In this document: in pieces, positions 55,663 through 64,000 of the stretch
Layout: each line of letters opens with the position of its first letter
Position numbering within the stretch: the first letter of the stretch is position 1
Position numbers and translations under genes: made by a program
NCBI GenBank assembly: GCA_022559845.1
Contig: CM040126.1
Location: forward strand, 44,696,458 to 44,760,457
Length of the DNA: 64,000 nucleotides
Origin: Amorphophallus konjac
Lineage: Eukaryota; Streptophyta; Magnoliopsida; Alismatales; Araceae
Direction of reading: 5' to 3'
The notes under the pieces: generated by a model
The model's input: the letters and a program-made list of their open reading frames with translations, nothing else
What the model was told of the DNA's origin: nothing
Databases searched by the model: none

Positions 55663-56579
55663 TGTAGCAAGTGTTGTCTCCAGTCAGATGCCTGTTCTGT
55701 GCTAACAGTAGCGACTTCTTCTTCTTCGGGGCACCCTTCTAGCATACTGGGGACTTGCCGCCAGTTCATAACAACAATGTTCAGTGTCTCATTTGGCAGG
55801 ACTGCTAGTGAGCTGGCTAGCTTTGCCAGTGCATCAGCCTGGGCATTATGTCCACGGCCCACATGCCTGAGCTCAATATGATAGAATTTCGCCATGAGGC
55901 TCACAGCCTTTTGGTGATAGGGATTCAGTTCTGGCTTTCGCACTTCGAACTCCCCTTGGATTTGCTTTATCACCAACATCGAATCCCCGAATACCTGAAG
56001 CATTTGGATACCCATGTTGAGGTTGATATGGAGTCTGATTATCAGAGCTTCATATTCGGCTTCATTATTGGTGCAGGGCTTGTTTATAGAACAGGAAGTA
56101 TGCACAACCTCCCCTTCCGGTGATCTCAGCACAATACCGGCTCCGGCCCGCATTCTGGTCTTTCCATCGGAGTCCGCCTCTGTTCTGGATGCTCCATCAA
56201 AGAATAACTGCCACATAGCTGACTGAGCCTGGCAGGCTTCGAGCGTCTCATGATCGGGTAATTCAGTCCCTAGCATATCATTTTCTGGCACAGGATGTTC
56301 TGCGAAGAAATCAGCCACGGCCTGTCCTTTTATCGCCCTCTGGGGTGTATAGGTAATATCGAATTCCATCAGAATTACTGCCCATTTGCCCAACCGGCCC
56401 TTCAGTACTGGCTGAGTCAATATATATTTGAGCGGATCTGCTGCAGATATCAATCTGACTTCATGTGACAACATATAGTGTCGGAGCTTTTTGACAGCAA
56501 AGACCAGTGCCAAGCAGGTCTTTTCTATGTAGCTATAACTTGCTTCAGTTTTAATCAGCCTCCTACTTAGGTAGTACAA
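55617..56579 (-). CDS. RT-linked RNase H end plus second (Tat-type) RNase H
   Basis: In frame with the RT block but separated by one TGA at 56592. It begins with the end of the RT-linked RNase H (YYLSRRLIKTEASYSYIEK; LRHYMLSHEVRLISAADPLK; LGKWAVILMEFDITYTPQ). Then comes a separate RNase H: WQLFFDGASR, GAGIVLRSPEGEV, CTNNEAEYEALI, VFGDSMLVIKQIQGE and GHNAQADALAKLAS, which contain the D-E-D-D acidic residues. Two RNase H domains in one pol are the mark of the Tat lineage. The enzyme removes RNA from hybrids during reverse transcription. The frame ends early at 55617 because of the shift into integrase. Confidence 0.9.
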   Translation of the reverse strand: MYYLSRRLIKTEASYSYIEKTCLALVFAVKKLRHYMLSHEVRLISAADPLKYILTQPVLKGRLGKWAVILMEFDITYTPQRAIKGQAVADFFAEHPVPENDMLGTELPDHETLEACQAQSAMWQLFFDGASRTEADSDGKTRMRAGAGIVLRSPEGEVVHTSCSINKPCTNNEAEYEALIIRLHINLNMGIQMLQVFGDSMLVIKQIQGEFEVRKPELNPYHQKAVSLMAKFYHIELRHVGRGHNAQADALAKLASSLAVLPNETLNIVVMNWRQVPSMLEGCPEEEEVATVSTEQASDWRQHLLQWFLHQQLPQKEKRR

Positions 56580-56591
56580 GGCCTGTCTTTT

Positions 56592-59567
56592 TCATTTATC
56601 TGTGCCAGCATTGCCCCCAGGGAATAGTGTGTGGCTGCAATGTACAGTATTAAAGGTCTGTCCCAGCACTGGAGGGGTCTTGAAATATTCTTTCAGCTTC
56701 TCAAAAGCTTCCTGACAGCCATCGTCCCAGAGGAACGGTACATCTTTCATCATGAGCTTGTGAAAGGGGTGGCATCTTTCCGATAGATTAGATATAAATC
56801 GTCGGATGTAGGCCAGACGCCCTTGCAAGGATCTCAACTCGTGCAGATTCCTTGGTGGAGGGAGCTCCTGGATAGCTTTAATCTTGGACGGGTCGATTTC
56901 AATGCCCCTATGACGGACAATAAACCCGAGGAATTTTCCACTGGACACGCCGAAGGCACATTTCATAGGGTTCATTTTGAGCTCATATTTACGCAACCTC
57001 TGGAACACCATCCTCAGGTCTTGCAAATGGTCTCCTCTTCTGCTGGTTTTCACCACCAGATCGTCAATGTAGCACTCTACTTTCTTGAAGAGCAAATCAT
57101 CAAAGATCTTTGTCATGGCTCTTTGATAGGTAGCGTCGGCATTCTTGAGGCCGAACGGCATCCTTTTGTAGTGGAATATCCCCTTCGGGGTGCGGAATGC
57201 AGTGTGCACTCTGTCTTCTTCAGCAATCCAGATCTGGTTGTATCCGGATGACCCATCCATAAATGATAGGGCCTCATGGCCAGTAGTTGCATCGATCATC
57301 ACCTCAGTGATTGGCACCGAGAAATCATCTTTCGGGCAAGCCTTATTAAGGTCCCAGAAATCAACACATATTCTGATCTGCCCATTCTTCTTCTTTACAG
57401 GCACTATATTGGCCAGCCATGTAGTATACTGGTTTTCTTCGACAAAGCCTACGTCAATCAGCTTGTCAACCTCTTTGTTAATCTGATTTATCAGTTCAGG
57501 ACGCATTCTCCTGGAAGGCTGCTTTACAGGGTTAGCCTCTGGGTTTATTGCCAATCGATGCTGCGCCACATCAGAACTCAATCCCGGCATTTCATCATAT
57601 GTCCATGCAAAGCAGTCTCGGAATTCCTTCAAAAACTGTATATATTGTTCCCTGGTAGCTGGCTCCAACAGTGCACTGAGGAATGTCGGCCTTGGCTCAT
57701 CTGCGGTTCCCAGATTTATTTCTACAAGCTCATCGACGGTGGCCTGACCTCCATCTTCGACCTCAGGCGGGGCTTCTTGCAAGTCAATGAAGCCTCCCGG
57801 GATATAATCTTCTTCAGTTTCATGATTTTCTGTTTCATCATATTGGTCATCAGCGGGTGCTGGCTCATCATATACGGCCAAAATTGTTGTATTCTGTTCA
57901 GTGTGCCCCGAGGACGTAACTGGATCAGCAGGAAACTCAAAGACGGAGTCTTCCGCCCTTAGAGGCTCTTCTGATGCAGACTCCCTTGAGAGATCATCAT
58001 TCTGTAGAGCCCGGACTTCTTCCAGGATGCGCTCAAACTCCAAGCATTCCCTCAGCTCTTTGGCTTCTTGGTCTTCGTCCGAGGTTCCCGTGTTAAACTT
58101 TGCTTCAGCATGGAACAGATCTTCTTTGGAAGGTAGGTCTTCCCAGCACCAATCTTTCTTTGTTTCATCAAACGTTCCCGTCCCTGGCTGATTGTCTGGG
58201 GCTTCATTGTCTGTTATGGACTGATAAATGATTTCTTCATCTTCCGAAGGGTACGGGTCATAGCCCACCCCAGGGGAATCTTCATGCTGGTAGAAGGTAG
58301 AGATGACATCCACCTCGGCCTCATAGTATTCTTGTAAAGTATAGCCCAGTCCTGGGTGCTGTGTGATCTTCCTCAATTCTTTATTATCTCGAGGCGGATC
58401 CCATAACTCCTTGAATGCTTTCTTCTGGGTGGCAGACTGTAGCGATGGCATCTGCATCTTAGAGAACATCTGCGAAACTCGTCGGGTAGTATAGTCCAAG
58501 CCCGTAATCGGCACCATCTGGTTTGCAGCCTCTTCAGGGACCATGCAGTCTTGATCATCTTCCTCGACTGACTCCCCAGTGTAGAATATGGTAGGAGGTT
58601 CGCAGAAGCGAGGGACTTTCATAGTCTTCAGTGGTAGCACCGTCTGGTATTCAAGGCTGACGATGGGTTTAAATAAATCCTGCGGCACCTCCACTTGTGT
58701 GTACTTTTCTTTCATTTCTTCATTGATATCATCCGGGTGAATGTTAGGAGGGGTGATCCGAGCAAAGTCACCGGCATAAGAGATGTGAGCTACCTCATGC
58801 TTTTTAATATAGCCCTTTGGTGGCGGTGGAGACCAATCTCTTGCCTTGGTCGCCGACTTTTTCTGTCTGACCACAGCCTCTTTCTCTTCACCCTTTCGCG
58901 ACACCTCCGTGTAGTAGGACGCATCGAGCATATGGCACTCGAATACTTCGAAGGGATGCAGATCCGCAAACACCCTCTCTTCTTTTCCTTCATGGCAGTA
59001 TTTGATGCACTGATGTAGCGTGGATGGCACTATCTGATATTCATGCAGCCACGGTCTCCCCAGCAGGGCCTTATACGTGGTGTTGGAATCGATCACATAA
59101 AATCGTACCACGGTAGTGAGGTCACCCAATGTGAGGTTCAAATCAGCCACCCCAAGAGGTGTTTCACATTTCTGGTTGAACCCTGCAATTTTCATATCTC
59201 TGACCCTGGTAAGCTGCAGATCAAAGTAATATTTCTGATAGATGCGGTATGGGAGGATGTTCACAGCAGCCCCGGGATCTATCAGTATCCTGCTCAGCGG
59301 CTGACAGTTCAGGGAACCCTTCATATACAGCGGCCTATTATGACCGGAATTCGGGATTAGCATATCATCTTCCGTGAATGTGATCGATGGCCCAGAATTC
59401 ACTTCTGTTAAGAGTGCTTCATATTGTGCCGGCGACTGCAAGGCATCCACAATTGCTTGGCGGGCTTCTTCACTCAGAGAGAGGATTTCCCAGATGGAGA
59501 ACCTGGTAGGGAGCTTCTTCAGCATCTTCATGATTCGACTGCCTACCCGGACATTAGACAGTCTCAT
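56592..59567 (-). CDS. Tat pol: protease and reverse transcriptase
   Basis: An open frame of 991 codons. Protease near residue 97 (RILIDPGAAVNILP; D-P-G instead of D-S/T-G). A long acidic linker (about residues 300-620) separates it from RT. RT shows RICVDFWDLNKACPKDDF (Arg of the usual DFRDLN is Trp), YKRMPFGLKNADATYQRAM and the active site CYIDDLVVKT near residue 831, then KFLGFIVRHRGIEIDP and the RNase H junction FLWDDGCQEAFEKL. The ATG overlaps the gag stop (ATGA at 59564-59567). A TGA at 56592 cuts off the RNase H. It makes element cDNA. Apart from the stop it is nearly intact. Confidence 0.92.
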   Translation of the reverse strand: MRLSNVRVGSRIMKMLKKLPTRFSIWEILSLSEEARQAIVDALQSPAQYEALLTEVNSGPSITFTEDDMLIPNSGHNRPLYMKGSLNCQPLSRILIDPGAAVNILPYRIYQKYYFDLQLTRVRDMKIAGFNQKCETPLGVADLNLTLGDLTTVVRFYVIDSNTTYKALLGRPWLHEYQIVPSTLHQCIKYCHEGKEERVFADLHPFEVFECHMLDASYYTEVSRKGEEKEAVVRQKKSATKARDWSPPPPKGYIKKHEVAHISYAGDFARITPPNIHPDDINEEMKEKYTQVEVPQDLFKPIVSLEYQTVLPLKTMKVPRFCEPPTIFYTGESVEEDDQDCMVPEEAANQMVPITGLDYTTRRVSQMFSKMQMPSLQSATQKKAFKELWDPPRDNKELRKITQHPGLGYTLQEYYEAEVDVISTFYQHEDSPGVGYDPYPSEDEEIIYQSITDNEAPDNQPGTGTFDETKKDWCWEDLPSKEDLFHAEAKFNTGTSDEDQEAKELRECLEFERILEEVRALQNDDLSRESASEEPLRAEDSVFEFPADPVTSSGHTEQNTTILAVYDEPAPADDQYDETENHETEEDYIPGGFIDLQEAPPEVEDGGQATVDELVEINLGTADEPRPTFLSALLEPATREQYIQFLKEFRDCFAWTYDEMPGLSSDVAQHRLAINPEANPVKQPSRRMRPELINQINKEVDKLIDVGFVEENQYTTWLANIVPVKKKNGQIRICVDFWDLNKACPKDDFSVPITEVMIDATTGHEALSFMDGSSGYNQIWIAEEDRVHTAFRTPKGIFHYKRMPFGLKNADATYQRAMTKIFDDLLFKKVECYIDDLVVKTSRRGDHLQDLRMVFQRLRKYELKMNPMKCAFGVSSGKFLGFIVRHRGIEIDPSKIKAIQELPPPRNLHELRSLQGRLAYIRRFISNLSERCHPFHKLMMKDVPFLWDDGCQEAFEKLKEYFKTPPVLGQTFNTVHCSHTLFPGGNAGTDK

Positions 59568-61531
59568 TTCTTCTGCCCATCGGGGTCTTGGAGGTTCATG
59601 TGGTGCCTGTGGCCTTTGCTGCCCAGTCCCAGTTTCATTCTCTTCCCCTGTTTCCCGGGAGGCTTCTTCTGTAGCAACAGCCCTGGCTTTGCTAGAGGGT
59701 CACTTCCTTCATTTTCTTCATGCTGCTTCTGCTTCCTAACTGCAGTCTGCTGGCATTTATTGCTTTTAGCTGGAGCAGTGTGAGCCAATTGCTCATTCTC
59801 CAAACTGGACAAGAATTCCAGGAACGAAGGAGCTTCTTCTTTCTCTTGGTACAAGCTGGCAGGGGGAGGAACCTGGACACCTCGTACCTCTGGTTCTGGG
59901 ATCTGGTAGGGTTGCTCCCCTCTGAATATAATGTTATGATTAGCTGGTGGTGGGCGCCCCCATCTTTTCCCAGAACGTGTTGCATGGGCTGAGGTAGAGG
60001 CCTCAGCATGGTTGGCTTCTAGCGGGGCATTTGATGCTTCAGCCTCATCATCCTCCCCGGGCAAGGAAAAGAGCACTGACAGGGTGTTACATTGTACTGT
60101 CGTGACTTTCTTTCCCTTTTTGGACCTGGGCCATCTCTTCTTCTTCTGGGAATTTGGCTTTGCCAGCTCCTGCCCCCAGAAGGGCTCAGTCTCATCTTTT
60201 CTTTGTTCTGCCTCTGGCTGCTCTTCAATTTTCAATTCTTCGAGCTGCTCCCAGAGTATACAGTCTTTTACCAGTAGGTGTTTGGGCTTTTTCTGCTCAT
60301 ATTCATCGAGCTCATTGATATACTGCTGTAGACGCTTGGCTACAGGACTTACTTCTTTATGTGCGGGTAGGGGAGTTTGTCTCCTCCGGTTGTGAGTAGG
60401 GATCCGGATGACTGGCCCGGTCTCAACTATGTGCCATACTGGCTTTACTGGAGGCGGTTCGGGCCTTGGTGTGACACCTCGAATAATCACCCCGCTGGCA
60501 CTGGCTGCGGGAGTTTTCCTTCTATTCTTTATGGGTTTCGTCTGCCATCCCTCCTGATCCTTCAGTGGGGTGAGGAAACAAGCTTCATAGGTATGCCTGG
60601 TACATTCCTCAACGGCTTCCTTAGGCAGCTGCTGGTAAACTGAGATCATATTGGCGGCCATTCTCCAGGGCGGAGGCTCATGTGGATGAGGCGGCTTTAC
60701 CTGATAATCTCCCAGCTGCAGCTCACCCTTTTTAACCATTCCTTCCATGATATCTTTGAAGACATAACAATCCTCAATTGCGTGCCCCAGCGCACGGTGA
60801 AATGGACAGAACAGCGGATCATCTTTCTTTGCCGCATCCTCGGGTCTCTTCGGCTCAGGCAATGTTACCTTGTTGAACTTATATGCCCAGTTAAATAGTG
60901 CTGCCGTCTTCTCCTTTGGAAAAGAGTAAGCCTTCTTCATCTTGTCTCTTAGAGAGACCTTGTCTTTTCTTTCTGCTGCACCCTCAGGCGGGGGAGCTTC
61001 ATCTGCCCCCTTCTTCCCTTTCTGCTGCTCGAAGGTTCTGAAATCGACGGTGTTGGCCTCAGAATGTGATGGTTGTCGATCATTAGATTTACCTTTCAGT
61101 ACATTGGGAACATTGGCGGTTGGACGTTTGGACAAGAACGTCTCAACCTCCGCCACTATATTGTTTAATCGGTCAAATGTTCTGACATCTGCACTGATCA
61201 TCTTTTCTAGCACCTCTCTCCTGAGGCTCTGTTTACATATCTGCATTGCATCTTCTTGATGGGGGGGTCTTCTACATCTCATGGCTAAGTTCCTCCATCT
61301 TTTGATGTAGTCCAGTGCAGTTTCATCTTGCTTCTGCCTGGTTGCATATAGCTCTGCTATTGTGATTTCTCTTTCAGTGACATGAAATCTGTCGCGGAAT
61401 TTTCTCTGCATATCAGGCCAATCAACCACCGATCCAGCTGGCAGGCTTGAATACCATTCAAAGGCTAACCCAGTAAGGGATGAGCCAAAGAACTTAAGCA
61501 GATAAGCTTCGTCGACTGCCAGGTCGCCCAT
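59564..61531 (-). CDS. Tat Gag (main part)
   Basis: Retrotransposon gag core: LKFFGSSLTGLAFEWYSSLP, DWPDMQRKFRDRFH, ETALDYIKRWRNLAMRC, then the zinc-binding FCPFHRALGHAIEDCYVF (C-X2-H-X4-H-X4-C) typical of Tat gag, and a long basic, Pro-rich C-terminus ending in GQKK. The methionine at 61531 is internal to the real Gag: the reading frame upstream (61549-61818 and beyond) is shifted by one base near 61583, within AAAAATTAATGG. Gag packages RNA and forms particles. The TGA overlaps the pol ATG, so pol would need a -1 shift or re-initiation. Confidence 0.92.
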   Translation of the reverse strand: MGDLAVDEAYLLKFFGSSLTGLAFEWYSSLPAGSVVDWPDMQRKFRDRFHVTEREITIAELYATRQKQDETALDYIKRWRNLAMRCRRPPHQEDAMQICKQSLRREVLEKMISADVRTFDRLNNIVAEVETFLSKRPTANVPNVLKGKSNDRQPSHSEANTVDFRTFEQQKGKKGADEAPPPEGAAERKDKVSLRDKMKKAYSFPKEKTAALFNWAYKFNKVTLPEPKRPEDAAKKDDPLFCPFHRALGHAIEDCYVFKDIMEGMVKKGELQLGDYQVKPPHPHEPPPWRMAANMISVYQQLPKEAVEECTRHTYEACFLTPLKDQEGWQTKPIKNRRKTPAASASGVIIRGVTPRPEPPPVKPVWHIVETGPVIRIPTHNRRRQTPLPAHKEVSPVAKRLQQYINELDEYEQKKPKHLLVKDCILWEQLEELKIEEQPEAEQRKDETEPFWGQELAKPNSQKKKRWPRSKKGKKVTTVQCNTLSVLFSLPGEDDEAEASNAPLEANHAEASTSAHATRSGKRWGRPPPANHNIIFRGEQPYQIPEPEVRGVQVPPPASLYQEKEEAPSFLEFLSSLENEQLAHTAPAKSNKCQQTAVRKQKQHEENEGSDPLAKPGLLLQKKPPGKQGKRMKLGLGSKGHRHHMNLQDPDGQKK

Positions 61532-61548
61532 GATTGTGGTGTAGTAAG

Positions 61549-63723
61549 CTATGTGCTCTCTGGGGGAGCCCTGGCCATTAATTTTTCAAACTTAGGTGGC
61601 TTACTGACGCCTGGAGGTAGTCTCTTAGCAGCATATTGGGGAGGATATAGCACCTTGTACACATCATAGGTACTAACATCATCGCCAGTCTTTTCAGACA
61701 GCTTCATCTCCACAATTCTTTCAATCATCAGCTTGTGGGCTATGGCTGGATCTATGTCTTCTGGGAAGAAGTGAGCTTGTTGCTGACTATGAGGAGTTGT
61801 CATCACAGTGGCACGCAAGGTGGGCGCGGTAGGCTGTGTCTGAGACGCAGAGGGCTGAGCTACTGTTTACTGTGGAACAGGTTGGCTCGGCGCTTTGCCC
61901 TTATCAGCCAGGAGAGGATTAGCTGGGATAGCTGTCTCTGTTGAGCTGGAAGTATGCCCGACAGGCTCGGCTTGCTTGGAGACCGGTGTAGCTTCATGTC
62001 TCTCATTGAGCTGTCTTCTGAGAGCATTGATCTCCTGCTGGTATCTTCTGAACATCATCTGGATCATGGGGTCCAGGGTGGACGGGATCTGTATATCTTC
62101 TGAAGTCCCTTCAGCATCATTAATGAAGGGATTATCTCCCTCTTCCGTTGTCACCACATTAACCGTCATAGTGGTGATCTTGCAGGCTTCACCATTAGTC
62201 TTCATTTTATCTTTTGCCGCCTGGCCTCTTCTTGTGACAGGCCCGGGTCTGGTTGCTAGCCTGAGTAGCTCGTCCGATTGAGTTGGTAGCATGTCTTGCC
62301 TCCTGACAAGTCCAGCCATGTTACAGGTGAAGATCTGCATCTTTCCCTTTTGCCTGTAGACTTTTCTTTTTTCCTGGTCGGGATATTTGAGTCGGTCAAA
62401 GACCGATATTCTTTCTTCAGGTTCTTCCCCACACAGGTCTTCTTTCCCATATCCGGCCCTGCGGCCTTCCCCATAATCATTGGAATCGGAGGAGGAGACT
62501 TCGAGCATCACTTCTTGAAGGGTTTCTTCCTCTTCTTCATCCACGGTGCCCAGGGCACGGGATAATCTTTGCTGACCGAGGGCAGAATTTCCCAGGTAGT
62601 GGAAGTAGTCTTGAGCCACTTGCTTCATCTCTTCTTGATTGTGCCTTTGTGGCTCTGATTGGAGCATCAGTCTTTCCTGGCCTCTTTGCTGATGAGCCAG
62701 TCTTGCCACCTGAGCATTCAGATGCGCGGCTTTGGAATATCTAAATATATCAGCCTGTCTGGCACAGGCTCTTGGTCTTCTTGGAATGGCAACAGCGACT
62801 GGTTCGCTTGTTCCCATTCTTTCTTCTTTCTCAAATCTTCTGTCGCCATCCTGGCAGTAGTTGGCAGCAGCATCATAGTTCTTCCTTTGCCATCTTCTGC
62901 CCCCAGCCCTGGGATGGGGGACCGAGAGGTCTTGCTTCCGCTCATATTTTCTGCCCCTCATCCTGGGGCGAACAGTGGTCAGATTTCTTTCTTCATTTTC
63001 TTTCTCATCTTTCTTACCCCAAGCCCTGGGGTAAACAGCAGCATCATCTCTTATGTCTTTTCCTTCTCTTCTTCTGCTTTCTGCCCTGAAGCGGGCAACA
63101 GCATCCTCGGTAGCTTTCCCCTCATCTCGAGTTGGGGCCCAGCTCTGAATCTTCTTTGGTCGCCAGACCTGTTTATATTTTGCTGGCTTGGGCGCCAGCG
63201 GCTTCCTCTCATCAGTTTCCCCGTTGGCCCTCCTGGCGGCCAGAACTTGGAACTTGTTGTCGATTTAGACGGTCGGGACAATCCTATCCGGCCGGACTTC
63301 TCTCGGGCGACCGTTGAGGTTCACCCTAACGTCACCCATCATCATCGTCCTCCCAGAATTTGAGAGACGACGGTCGGCAGCAGCATATCGGCTCCTCCGG
63401 TTAGTTCTTTTCTTCATTTGGGCAGCAGCGGGGACCGTGTCCCTCCTTTGAACATGGTGAACATAGCAGGCGACGGTTGTCAAGGTCGTCCTCTCTGGTA
63501 AGCTACCCTTGTTATCAGCAATCTTCATTGGGGCACTTGCAGCAGTGCCTTGCTCGTTGTTGTCGACCTGCAGAAGGTCGGTGAAGACGAGGCCCAGGCA
63601 GTTGGGCAATCCGACAGCAGGGGGCATTGACCCGAATGACAGCGGTACAGCCAGGTAACCCTCTCGGACATACACATCGATCGGTTGTTGGTCGAAGCAC
63701 ACGGACATGAGTCCAGTAGTCAT
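61549..63723 (-). pseudogene. N-terminal part of Tat ORF1-gag (broken)
   Basis: One frame runs from an ATG at 63723 (MTTGLMSVCFDQQPIDVYV) through two stops (63265 and 61867) to 61549, where it shifts into the main gag. The N-terminus has YLAVPLSFGSMPPAVGLPNC, the middle is rich in charged residues (KKDEKENEERNL; VARLAHQQRGQERL; EEEEETLQEVMLEVSSSD), and the end (IDPAIAHKLMIERIVEMK; YAAKRLPPGVSKPPKFEK) directly precedes the gag core. Large Tat/Ogre elements carry such extra sequence upstream of gag. The role is unknown. Confidence 0.8.
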
Positions 63724-63820
63724 TGTAGCTTCCTAGAAATAAGGAAAGCGCACAGAATCAAAAATTTGAGGGGGGCCCGCTGGGCCTCCTGTTTTTGGCG
63801 TAGAGATGAAGGGAGACTCA
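63724..63820 (-). other. Leader between PBS and ORF1
   Basis: About 100 bp on the minus strand between the PBS and the ATG at 63723. Very short for an element of this size. No further feature. Confidence 0.5.
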
Positions 63821-63838
63821 GTCCCACCGGGCGTGCCA
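63821..63838 (-). other. Primer binding site of the large Tat element
   Basis: TGGCACGCCCGGTGGGAC on the minus strand, four bases from the LTR end (GTTCCACA). This type of primer site is common in plant Tat elements; I do not name the tRNA. Confidence 0.85.
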
Positions 63839-63842
63839 GACT

Positions 63843-64000
63843 TGTGGAACGTGCTTTCTCGTTCTCTTCTTTTTATAGGTATATGAGTATATGTGGATTA
63901 TTTATTGATTTATTGGCGTGCCAGTCACCGGGGTGACAATTTTATTGTGCGCTCAATCTGACTTTTAATCAGTCGATTGTGAAGTTCGAGTCGGGACCCG
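63843..64000 (-). repeat. 5' LTR of the large Tat element (U5 end only)
   Basis: 158 bp that match 31506-31663 with four differences. The rest of this LTR and the right target duplication lie beyond the window. Confidence 0.93.

Larger units (their letters stand above)
31506..64000 (-). mobile_element. Very large Tat/Ogre-like Ty3/gypsy retrotransposon (right end outside the window)
   Basis: Minus-strand element: 3' LTR 31506-34261, PPT 34262-34275, an oppositely oriented PMD gene, hairpin arrays, integrase, RNase H (two), RT, protease, gag, PBS 63821-63838, and the first 158 bp of the 5' LTR from 63843. RT before integrase makes it Ty3/gypsy. A second RNase H of the type with TNNEAEYEAL after the RT-linked one, the TGTTGACACC LTR start and the TGGCACGCCCGGTGGGAC PBS are Tat-lineage hallmarks. 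After removing the nested 9.9-kb insert and adding the missing LTR part, the element would be about 25 kb, Ogre size. Visible LTR parts differ at 4 of 158 bases. Confidence 0.92.

Noticed and set aside
57276..57962. 228-codon + strand frame
   Set aside because: Antisense to the well-supported RT-protease frame.

Overview
The window is plant nuclear DNA made almost entirely of nested transposable elements. The evidence is plant-type Ty1/copia and Ty3/gypsy (Tat-like) retrotransposons, spliced plant mobile domain (PMD) genes, and a plant Ulp1-type (C48) transposon gene. I see no intact host gene, no tRNA or rRNA gene and no CRISPR array. The species cannot be named from sequence alone; the nesting suggests a repeat-rich angiosperm genome. 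Nearly every coding region carries stop codons or frameshifts.

Layout. (1) 699-9848: complete but dead Ty1/copia element, + strand, LTRs about 1.6 kb, PBS, PPT and a CCCCC target duplication. (2) 9854-21469: remains of Tat-like material: a pseudogene at 10083-10889, a solo copia-type LTR (11665-13757, TSD GGCAC), a spliced PMD pseudogene on the minus strand (13959-16937), a PPT and + strand LTR (18340-19851), then an inverted LTR of the same family (20035-21469). (3) 21470-29830: about 8 kb peppered with a GTGACAAAT motif, with a gene carrying an RNase H1 N-terminal domain (24206-24583) and a multi-exon Ulp1-like pseudogene (26223-29302), probably parts of DNA transposons. (4) 29831-31505: short direct repeats and AT-rich DNA. 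(5) 31506 to beyond 64000: one very large Tat/Ogre-like Ty3/gypsy element on the minus strand: 3' LTR 31506-34261, an oppositely oriented spliced PMD gene 35124-40427, about 3 kb of tandem hairpin modules, integrase, dual RNase H, RT, protease, gag, PBS, and the start of the 5' LTR at 63843. (6) Inside it at 41461-51378, a young non-autonomous copia element (gag only, TSD AGGCT).

How it works together: in the large element, gag-pol supplies capsid, protease, RT, RNase H and integrase on one strand, while a PMD protein is encoded on the other strand next to the 3' LTR. The same layout (PMD antisense, next to PPT and LTR) occurs in the older remnant at 14-20 kb, so the antisense PMD gene looks like a standing part of this lineage. 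The gag-only copia must borrow pol functions. LTR divergence counted by hand gives the order of insertion: copia at 0.7 kb (about 6 percent) oldest, large Tat (about 2.5 percent of 158 bp visible) next, gag-only copia (under 1 percent) youngest, which agrees with the nesting.

The most unusual signal is not a gene. Chains of short hairpins with changing but still complementary stems occur in LTRs and UTRs of several unrelated element families here: copia-type LTRs at 11.98-12.18, 41.84-42.11 and 48.74-49.01 kb, Tat UTRs at 16.4-17.4, 40.9-41.4 and 51.4-54.4 kb, and the copia gag leader at 3.9-4.2 kb.
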